Shown here: piece after piece, positions 1 through 7,300 of the stretch | Position numbering within the stretch: the stretch's first letter is position 1 | How the letters are laid out: every line of letters begins with the position of its first letter | From: Candidatus Peregrinibacteria bacterium RIFCSPLOWO2_01_FULL_39_12 | Lineage (GTDB): Bacteria; Patescibacteriota; Gracilibacteria; UBA1369; LOWO2-01-FULL-3 | NCBI GenBank assembly: GCA_001787455.1 | Contig: MFXA01000023.1 | Location: forward strand, 1 to 7,780 | Length of the DNA stretch: 7,780 bases | Reading direction: 5' to 3' | The notes under the pieces: model-generated | What the model was told of the DNA's origin: nothing | The model's input: only the letters and a program-made list of their open reading frames with translations | Database searches by the model: none | Made by a program: the position numbers and the translations under genes

Positions 1-1488
1 TAATAAAGAAATTTTCACCTTATATCTCAAACTGTCCGGCAAAGATGAAAAAGTTTCTATAAGGATTTCTTTCCCGTCTACAGTTCCTGAATTAAATGAA
101 TAGGGAAGAGTGGACGGCAAAATGGAATAATCTTTTTTGCTCGATGAAACGGTCGATAGGTTGTCGTAAATTGATTTTCCTGTTGCCGACTGAATATCAC
201 CGGAATATTTTTCAAAAGGACTCTCATCACCCTGATATTGGAAAAAATTCGTCCAAAATGTTTGCGCATCAAAATTTGCGGTGTCCGCCAATATTTCCTT
301 TTTAGTGTGGGTGTAAGGTTTTATTATAGTTTCCATCGGAATCCATTGCTTCTTCGGATAAGGAGATAACATATTTTTAACATCAAAATCGTCCTTTGCA
401 CCGTCAAAACTTATTGTATTATTGATATTTGCCCCCTGTTCATCGTAATCGTAATACGCTTCGGCAAACATCCACTCTACAGCCAAATATGTTTCTATTG
501 AAAAATCCGCTTCATCCAGTTTTTTGCCCGCGTTGGCATCCTTAAGCGTATAAACAGGTACATCATTCAAAGCAAAAGCGGCGTAAACTGTTTTTGTTTC
601 ATCCACGCCGAGAAAAGTTTTAAGCTGCTCAACCGGCATTACAGCAATGCCTTTTTTGTAATGTGCCGGAATTCCGCCGGCGCGCAAAAGCGCAATCATC
701 AAAGAACTTGTATCCGTATCGTTGCAGATTTTTTCATGAAGACATCCAACGCTTCCTTTTTTTGCGCCAAAATAAGGTTCATACGAAATTGTATTCCGAA
801 CAAAATTGAAAATCTCAACCGGATTGTTGTTTAATTCACGCGCAATATCGCGAATTTCCGACGTTATAATAGCTTCCGAATCCGCCTGCACATCGGCAAG
901 TTTGGGCAAAATACTTTGGTCATCGGCAAACGCAGTTTCTATTCCGGCAATATTTTTAATAAATTTAAGGATGGACCAGCTGACCTTCTTTTTAGCTGTG
1001 TTTGTAAGCGATTTGACTCGTATTTCTTTATCATTAAACCCAAAAGAAGCGGGATTTTCGGGAATCAATAGCCTGTCACTGCCTCTTTTAAGCCTTTTTC
1101 CTGTACTTGCTTCATCGCGAAGTTTATTAAGCAAATTGAAATAATCGGTCTGCCTGTTTTTCGCCACTCCCAAATCATCCAGGCGTTTTTTTTCCGCAGT
1201 TATAAAATTATCAACTTTTTTAGTGGTTTTTGTACGTGTGGTTTTTGTGGCATTTTTTGAATTACTCAATTCGATCAATTCACGCATCAGCATATTATAA
1301 GATGCCTGAGTGGATTTTTCGAAGGTTTCTGGAACGGATAACCCACTTGGAATAAAATCTGAAACAACCGAAGTTAAAGGTGTTCTGGCAAAAGCCGTAA
1401 GTACAGGAGAAACGGAAATTTGAGCAATCAAAAAAGCTATTATTATTCTTCGGATAACTGAACCTAAGAAATATTTAGCCCTAGACAT
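1..1488 (-). CDS. Secreted transglutaminase-like protein, probable pseudo-enzyme (C-terminus beyond window)
   Basis: The frame is open from the ATG at 1486-1488 to the window edge: 496 codons and no stop. An in-frame TAA lies 12 nt upstream, so this is the first usable ATG. Residues 1-34 look like a signal peptide (basic start, hydrophobic IIIAFLIAQISVSPVL, then AFA). Residues 90-130 are charged and probably helical. Residues 217-282 match the transglutaminase core seen in large RHS/YD-type surface proteins: ELNNNPVEIFNFVRNTISYE, then SSLMIALLRAGGIPAHY. Later family-like blocks are WIPME (382-386) and LPDSLRYKV (483-491). Aligned from memory of that family, the catalytic Cys, His and Asp positions are Asp257, Trp339 and Glu386, so cross-linking or protease activity is unlikely. 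A promoter and terminator upstream make it a separate unit from the SLH genes. No Shine-Dalgarno is visible. Domain assignment is fairly sure; function is not. Confidence 0.85.
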   Translation of the reverse strand, partial: MSRAKYFLGSVIRRIIIAFLIAQISVSPVLTAFARTPLTSVVSDFIPSGLSVPETFEKSTQASYNMLMRELIELSNSKNATKTTRTKTTKKVDNFITAEKKRLDDLGVAKNRQTDYFNLLNKLRDEASTGKRLKRGSDRLLIPENPASFGFNDKEIRVKSLTNTAKKKVSWSILKFIKNIAGIETAFADDQSILPKLADVQADSEAIITSEIRDIARELNNNPVEIFNFVRNTISYEPYFGAKKGSVGCLHEKICNDTDTSSLMIALLRAGGIPAHYKKGIAVMPVEQLKTFLGVDETKTVYAAFALNDVPVYTLKDANAGKKLDEADFSIETYLAVEWMFAEAYYDYDEQGANINNTISFDGAKDDFDVKNMLSPYPKKQWIPMETIIKPYTHTKKEILADTANFDAQTFWTNFFQYQGDESPFEKYSGDIQSATGKSIYDNLSTVSSSKKDYSILPSTLPYSFNSGTVDGKEILIETFSSLPDSLRYKVKISLL

Positions 1489-1525
1489 AATGGAACATTA
1501 TATTATTCCACGCCCTGCATCTTAA

Positions 1526-1555
1526 TATATAGTCCATGCAACTATCCCATGTCAA
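1526..1555 (-). promoter_or_regulatory. Sigma70-like promoter for the transglutaminase-like gene
   Basis: On the minus strand a perfect -35 TTGACA (1550-1555) is followed after 18 bp by TATATA (1526-1531). Transcription would start near 1519, about 30 nt before the ATG at 1488. It lies just downstream of the terminator at 1630-1657, as expected for a new transcription unit. TATATT, two bases further on, is a better -10 match but gives a spacing of 20 bp. Confidence 0.6.
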
Positions 1556-1620
1556 ACAACTTCCATGGATTTTTCTCGCAAATCTGAGAATTGGACTGTA
1601 CAAAAATGCTTATTTATTTC

Positions 1621-1657
1621 AAAGAAAAAACCCCCCGTACCTTTCGGCGCGGGAGGT
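1621..1657 (-). terminator. Intrinsic terminator after the 837-residue SLH gene
   Basis: On the minus strand an 8-bp stem, ACCTCCCG pairing with CGGGGGGT (one T-G wobble), encloses a C/A mismatch and a further GCC/GGT stem capped by a GAAA tetraloop. It is followed immediately by a T-run (positions 1629 down to 1625, then C and TTT). It begins 53 nt after the TAA at 1711-1713 and is the only GC-rich hairpin between the two genes. Activity on the plus strand is possible but weaker: only TCTTTT follows there, and no plus-strand gene is seen. Confidence 0.88.
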
Positions 1658-1710
1658 CTTTTCCCCTCATTCCTATGAAAAATGTCGTTCGTACTTAAAT
1701 TAAATTTCTT

Positions 1711-4224
1711 TTACATCATTGGATAGTAGCAGTATGGACCATATCCTCCGCCTGCACAGGAAGGATCGCCACCCAAAATTCCTGCATGATGTAATCTGAA
1801 AAGCACTAATGCGACTTCACCTCTTTGTACCAAAGTTGCTGGAAGAAGCATTTGCTTTCCGGTTTGATATTCGTAAGGCATATCGAACAAATATAAAGTT
1901 CCTGCTACGCCTGCGTAATCCTTGTACCAAGCAGTGTCAGGATCAGAAAAATCAACATCTGAGAAATTGCTGTATGAAGCTTTTGGAATTGAATATCCAA
2001 CAAGTTCTTCTGCAGCTTCCAATACGAATTTCAAGAATTCCACTCTGTTGATATTTTTATCCAATTTAGCTGTACCATCCTGATAACCGTTAAGCATGCC
2101 ATAGAATTTTGCAGTTCTTACATAAGGCATATACCATGCGGATGAATCAGCATCGCTGAATCCTTCATTTGAACCGCCGTTTGGAAGAATAGTTACCGCA
2201 TCGCCAAACGCTTCAAGAACAACTTTCAATACTTCAGCTCTATTGATGTAGTTGTATGGACCAAATGTACCGTCTGCATATCCTGTGAAGATACCTTGTT
2301 CTTTAGCCCATGCAATAGCTTGGCACATTTCATAATTGTTTGTAGATACAAGTTTTGTGTCGGAATATCCGCCGCAGTCAGATGCTACCGGAGGAACCTC
2401 TTCTTCAACCGGAGGAACTTCTTCTTCATCAACAACATCTTCGTCGTCTTCCTCATCTGCAGGTGCTTCCTCGGAAACACCAACACTTCCTGCATTTCCT
2501 ACTACAAACTTTCCAACTTCAGTTTCTTTGTGTCCGCTGGCTGTTTTTGTCGTAATCTTGTAAGAATACATGCCATTCTTTAATTCTTTGCCTTTCTCAT
2601 CTTTTCCATCCCATTTTGCGGTATGGCTTCCTGCATCCTGACCTTTGTAATCAAGAAGTGTAACTTCTTCATTGCCGCTTGCAGATTCACCTTCGTAAAC
2701 TGCAATGAATACTTTTGCATCTTCATCAATATCGTAAGAGAAAGTTACGTTCTCGAAAGAGTCGCTGTCGTAATCAATTACAGCCGGAGTAACTGAATCG
2801 TTTGTAATGTTTGATTTCTTTTCGGAAACATCATCATTCTCAACGTCGATGTCTACGCTTATTGCCGTCTTAATATCGTCATCGGTTACGTTTGTTACTG
2901 TAATTTTAAATCTCCATTCGCTTGATTCTTCAACTTCGTCGCCGTCATCATCAATTCCGTCCCAAGCCACTGCATACCATCTGTTTTTCTTAACTTCTTC
3001 TTCGTCAACCAAAGTTAATTCTTTCTTAGTTCCTTTAAACATTTCTACGGTTACATCCGAAGTGCTACTGACCTTAAACATAAGAACTGCAGATTCGCCT
3101 TTAGATGGATCGAAAGAACTTTTTATAACGAAAGCGGAAACAACTTCAGGTTTTTCATAGTCAACAGTAATAAGTTCGCTAATTTCATCGCCATCGGCTC
3201 TTACGATAATATTCCAATCGCCTTCGGAAACAAAATCACCATCATCGTCTGTTCCATCCCAAGTTTCTTCATAATCCTGATCGTCTGCGCCTGTGTCATC
3301 AAGAATTTCAATAACTTTACCACCTTTCTTTGCTTCAATGGTTAAGAATTTAACTTCTTTTAGAAGTTCGAATTCAATAGTAAGTTCTTCATCATTTGGA
3401 TCCCATGAGCCGGATGGAGAAAGTTTTAACCCTTCGATAGCACCTTTGCTTTTAGCCGTTGTTGTAACTACTTCAACAGATTTTGTAGAAGTTACTTCTT
3501 CAGCCTCAAGTTTTGCCTTAACTGATATTGTATAGGTGCCTGTAGCCACTGGTTTTCCATCTAAACCGGTTCCATTCCATGAAAGAGAATGGGTTTTTGT
3601 ATTCTTGTCATAATCGTAAGCATAATCGCTGAATGATTTTACAAGAGTATCACCTTTTTTAACTTCAACCGTTAAATAAGCGCCTTTATTTACGTCAAAA
3701 GAAATTTCAGTGAAATCGCCATCTTCTGCTGAAAATTTATCTGGAGTAGTTTTTAAATTTGTAATCTTTAAAGCATTTGGATCTTCGGAAGAAAGAGCCA
3801 CTGTTTTTTCAGCACTATCAACCACGGAACCGTTAACGTAAGCATAAGCTTTAATGAAATAATTTCCATCGGCTAAAGCTACGCCCGTCGCGTCATTTGG
3901 ACTTTTTCCATACCAGGTTGTTTTAAAACCGGTTTGTTTTGTCATAGGTGCAGGAGTAACGGCTGTGCCAATCAAAGGTTGCGTACTTGCAGAACCTTCC
4001 TTGTAAGCATACAGATAAATACTGGCATCTTGCGACATATCGAAGCTTACAACAACACTTTCTCCTTTAGCAGGATTTAAAGTTGCAGATGATACGGCAA
4101 AATTTTGAATAACATCCACGGCACCGTTATTACCGCCGGGTTGACCGTCCGGAACAGGTCCCGCAAAGGCAGTTGTTGAGAACAATGCCAAAGTAGCTGC
4201 GACAGCTAAAACTTTTTTAAACAT
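1711..4224 (-). CDS. SLH-anchored surface protein with five FlgD-type Ig-like repeats
   Basis: This 837-residue protein is probably exported and held to the cell wall or S-layer polymer. Residues 1-21 form a signal peptide ending TAFA. About five Ig-like repeats follow (residues 38-575), each with an early [DN]P-type motif and, in most, a W-[DN]-G turn as in FlgD Ig-like domains. An acidic Pro/Glu linker (585-613) leads to three SLH domains (617-673, 687-737, 752-817) and a Cys/Gly/Tyr tail. The frame extends upstream to an ATG at 4326, but that codon lies between the promoter's -35 and -10. The start at 4224 gives MFKK plus a signal peptide, as in the paralogue at 4359-7478, so it is preferred. 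No Shine-Dalgarno is present; the leader reads TAAAAAAT. The protein is strongly acidic. Role as S-layer subunit, stalk or adhesin is inferred. Confidence 0.93.
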   Translation of the reverse strand: MFKKVLAVAATLALFSTTAFAGPVPDGQPGGNNGAVDVIQNFAVSSATLNPAKGESVVVSFDMSQDASIYLYAYKEGSASTQPLIGTAVTPAPMTKQTGFKTTWYGKSPNDATGVALADGNYFIKAYAYVNGSVVDSAEKTVALSSEDPNALKITNLKTTPDKFSAEDGDFTEISFDVNKGAYLTVEVKKGDTLVKSFSDYAYDYDKNTKTHSLSWNGTGLDGKPVATGTYTISVKAKLEAEEVTSTKSVEVVTTTAKSKGAIEGLKLSPSGSWDPNDEELTIEFELLKEVKFLTIEAKKGGKVIEILDDTGADDQDYEETWDGTDDDGDFVSEGDWNIIVRADGDEISELITVDYEKPEVVSAFVIKSSFDPSKGESAVLMFKVSSTSDVTVEMFKGTKKELTLVDEEEVKKNRWYAVAWDGIDDDGDEVEESSEWRFKITVTNVTDDDIKTAISVDIDVENDDVSEKKSNITNDSVTPAVIDYDSDSFENVTFSYDIDEDAKVFIAVYEGESASGNEEVTLLDYKGQDAGSHTAKWDGKDEKGKELKNGMYSYKITTKTASGHKETEVGKFVVGNAGSVGVSEEAPADEEDDEDVVDEEEVPPVEEEVPPVASDCGGYSDTKLVSTNNYEMCQAIAWAKEQGIFTGYADGTFGPYNYINRAEVLKVVLEAFGDAVTILPNGGSNEGFSDADSSAWYMPYVRTAKFYGMLNGYQDGTAKLDKNINRVEFLKFVLEAAEELVGYSIPKASYSNFSDVDFSDPDTAWYKDYAGVAGTLYLFDMPYEYQTGKQMLLPATLVQRGEVALVLFRLHHAGILGGDPSCAGGGYGPYCYYPMM
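1774..2376 (-). other. Three SLH domains of the 837-residue protein
   Basis: These cover residues 617-817. SLH1 (2206-2376) contains IFTGYADGTFGPYNYINRAE, SLH2 (2014-2166) contains FSDADSSAWYMPY then INRVE, and SLH3 (1774-1971) contains FSDVDFSDPDTAWYKDY then VQRGE. The F-S-D start, the aromatic W-Y, the GY-DGT turn and the final R-x-E fit the SLH family, which binds secondary cell-wall polymers. The classical TRAE is replaced by NRAE, NRVE and QRGE. SLH1 has two cysteines (617, 634) matched by a pair in the paralogue. Confidence 0.9.
2387..2428 (-). repeat. Two 21-bp tandem repeats encoding the acidic Pro/Glu linker
   Basis: On the plus strand the unit ACCGGAGGAACCTCTTCTTC plus A (2387-2407) is followed directly by a second copy (2408-2428) with one mismatch. 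On the coding strand it gives two copies of EEEVPPV between the Ig array and the SLH domains. The unit is a multiple of three, so copy-number change would alter linker length without a frameshift. Confidence 0.85.
2500..4113 (-). repeat. Array of five FlgD-type Ig-like repeats (837-residue protein)
   Basis: The array covers residues 38-575. The turn motifs are TWYGKSPNDATG (103-114, variant), SWNGTGLDG (215-223), TWDGTDDDGD (321-330), AWDGIDDDGD (420-429) and KWDGKDEKG (537-545). Most are followed by a G-x-Y-x-[IV]-like strand. Upstream strands begin LNPAKGES, FDPSKGES and similar. This is the pattern of FlgD Ig-like domains. Repeats 2 to 5 align in order with repeats 4 to 7 of the paralogue. 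Confidence 0.85.
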
Positions 4225-4315
4225 ATTTTTTAAGTTATAAATATAAGTTGTATTAAGATATATATTAAAGCCTGTTTTACCGGCCGATTTAAGCCAAAAT
4301 TTCATTAGGGTGTAA

Positions 4316-4343
4316 ATAGTACTCATAAAAAATAATTTGTCAA
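4316..4343 (-). promoter_or_regulatory. Sigma70-like promoter for the 837-residue SLH gene
   Basis: On the minus strand a perfect -35 TTGACA (4338-4343), a 16-bp spacer and a -10 TACTAT (4316-4321) sit just after the stop codon of the upstream paralogue (4359). Transcription would start near 4309, giving a leader of about 85 nt before the ATG at 4224. No terminator is visible between the upstream stop and this promoter, so read-through may also contribute. Confidence 0.6.
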
Positions 4344-4358
4344 GTATAATTAATTTTT

Positions 4359-7300
4359 TTATAACAATCCAACTTTATTTAGCTTAAACAGCATTGCAGC
4401 CACTTCGGCGCGGGTTGCAAAAAGTCCCGGAATAAAGTTCACGCCGTCAATTGATTCAAATAGGTCATATTGATCTGCTGAGCAAACATATTTGTAATAC
4501 CAGTCGCTTGATTTTACATCCGGATAAGTTGAACCGCATGTGGATGCAATGTACCCGGTTACAGCTTTAAGTGATTCAAAAGTAAGTTTAAGAGATTCGA
4601 CTCTGTTTACTGAATCGCCTGGTCTTGCTGTGGATTTACCTGCATCGCCCTGGAAAATTCCCAAATCCTTTGCTACGGCAAGATATGGCATGTACCAAGC
4701 TCCGGCTTCAACATCGCTAAATCCTAAATTGCCGGCGGCAGGGGATACATCAATTTCAAGAAATTCCATCAAAACTTTAAGAAGTTCCACTCTGTTTATA
4801 GCTTGATTATACCCGAAAGTGCCATCCGAATAGCCTGTAAATATACCTTGTTCTTTAACCCATTCAATAGCCTCGCAATTTCCGTCATCGGAATCCACAT
4901 CCGAAAATCCTGCGCATTCGCTGGAAATTTCTTCTTCAGAAATTTCTTCTTCAGAAGAAATTTCCTCTTCTTCATCACCACCATCTATTATAACATTCAC
5001 TCCTGTACTGTCGCCTGATGAACCACTTCCGCCGGATGACGAATAATCTCCACCATCTCCAACAGCGCCAACAACAAACAATCCTGTTTCGGTGTCACTG
5101 CCGTTGGCTTTTGAAAGTATTTTGTATGTATAGAAACCGGCAGCCAGCTTTTTCCCATCCTTATCTTTGCCATTCCATGTAATGCTGTGTTGCCCGGAAG
5201 TTTGCGCCTGAGCATTCATAAGCGTAACCACAACCGTTCCGGAAGAAGTTTTCCCTTTATGTATTGTCGCAGTCACGTCAGCATCCAAATCAATATCATA
5301 ATAAAGAGTCATTTCATCATCGCCGTTTGTTACTACAGACTCAATATAATCCTGTGTAATATTCGATTTATTGGTCGAAACCGCATCTTCCGCCAAATCC
5401 ACGCTTATTTTTTCCGAATCGAAAACATCTTCGTTTGCGGTATTTTCAGCTATAAGTTTCAAATCCAAATCGTCATTGTAATCGTAACTACCGCCATCAA
5501 ACTGCACTGCGTACCATTTATTGGCTTCAACATTCAAGTCCTCGGTCACATCTTCAGCTTCCTTATTATCTTCAAGAAGCTTTATTGTAACATTTGATTC
5601 GTAGTCAACACGGAAAATTACATAAGTGAATTCACCGGCATCATTATCAAATTTTTCTTTTGAAAGATAAAGATCGTCAATTTGAGGTTCTTCGTATTCA
5701 ACGGTTATGGACTTAACCGCAAGCAATTCCGTTGAACCTATTTTTGAATAGAACTTAATTTTCCATGAACCTCCTGCGGCATATTCGTCATCGTCATCAG
5801 TGCCGTTCCATGTTATTTCCAAATTATTTTCTTCTTCAACATCTTCCTCATTATAAAGTTCGATTGATTGGCTTCCGCGTGTTGCAAGAATTTTTAAACT
5901 GTCGAGATCCTGTTCCGCATCAAACTGAATTTTTAATTCATCATATTTTGCCGGATCGAATTTTGAAGAAGGGCTGAAGGATATGCCGGAAATATGTGCA
6001 TTGCTTGTGGACACCGATCCGCCGCTGTTATTAACGGTAACATTTTTTTCTTTAAGAACTACACCATACACATTTCGGGAAACAATAACCGCCTTATATG
6101 TGGCTGTACTTACAAAACTGCCGGAATCATTTTTCCCATCCCATAGAATTGAATGAGTTTTATTGGCATCATGATTGGAATTTTGGTATCCGCTGAAAGT
6201 TTTTATAACATCACCGTCGGCTTCTTGTATTTCAACGGTTAAATCACTGTCAACAGTATTTTTAAATTCAACAAAAGCTTCCTCGACATCCGGATCGAAA
6301 GAATCCGGAATAACATTGAAGTCTACCAAGTCTCCTTTGTTGGTGTTGTTGTATGCGACTGTAAAATCTTTTAAAGAAGTTACAGCTGTTTCTCCCGATT
6401 TACTTGCTGTAATTTTAGCCTTATAAACACCCGGAAGAACAATTTTGCCTGAAAACATTCCATCCCAGAATTGCATTTTTCCGTTGGCGGTATTTGCAAA
6501 AGTTTGATTTTTAAGAATATTGTCTTTTGAATCCTTGATTTCTATAAGCACGCTGTCTGCGGTTTGATTCAATGCGTATTCAATTTCCAAATCTTGATTG
6601 TCCCCACCCGAAGACGGATCAAAAGTGCCGCCGGATTTTACAAGAACCGGAGTTAAAGTAAATGTCGTAAGTGAAAGAGTGCTTGGAACGTTTACGGTAA
6701 CAGATGCAGTTTCTGTGTCCAAAACAGTGCCGTCAGCAGTTTGTTTGCTGGTAACTTTCACGGTGTAAGTTTTATTTGGAAGAATCACTGCAGGAACAGC
6801 AGAATCTTTCCCGTTCCATGCCAAAGCCGTTTTGTTAGCTTTTGAATAACTGCCTGCGGTCAAAGTCTCATTTAAAAGTAATTTCTTTTCGGTCGCGCCA
6901 TCCATAATTTGCACGGTAATAAAACCGCCTGTGGAAATACCGAAAGAAATATCGGCAGTTTGTGTAATAGGATTAAAAGTGGCAGGATCAACAGTCAGGT
7001 CGGTGATATTTACAGCCGGAACTATCTTAAAATCGGAAGATTCTACATCATAAGTAGGATCAGTCCCATATTCAACATATACTTCAACCTTATAATTACC
7101 AACCGGACAAAAAGTACCTCCGCAAACAAGAACCCCAGTATCTACACTCTTTCCGTCCCAGTCAGGAATACTTATAGGAGCATTGGTATTCGTCCACGTT
7201 GCCAAAGTTTTAATGATAGTAGTCGTCCCGTGAATAACCCTCGCATAACCTGTCGAATTTGCCAGTTGTGGGTTAAGAGTATTATCAAAAACTACAGCGG

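Noticed and set aside
78..272. 64-codon minus-strand open frame at the left end
   Set aside because: It is out of frame with, and contained in, the transglutaminase-like coding sequence that runs through this region.
1532..1567. Three CCATG repeats (1534, 1547, 1563) around the promoter of the transglutaminase-like gene, as possible operators
   Set aside because: The motif is only five bases, spacing is uneven (13 and 16), and flanking bases are not shared, so chance is sufficient.
1567..1600. Small hairpin TTCTC/GAGAA upstream of the transglutaminase-like gene
   Set aside because: The stem is five AT-rich pairs with an 8-nt loop and lies upstream of the predicted transcription start; no role can be supported.
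4225..4309. Possible riboswitch or structured leader before the shorter SLH gene
   Set aside because: Only a 6-base CGGCCG palindrome and weak AT pairings are visible; no known riboswitch core was recognised.
5187..5597. 136-codon plus-strand open frame opposite the longer SLH gene
   Set aside because: It lies wholly inside the well-supported minus-strand gene, has no ribosome binding site or promoter, and its His/Ile/Phe-rich product resembles no family. The same applies to plus-strand frames at 806-1144, 2807-3160 and 6909-7436.
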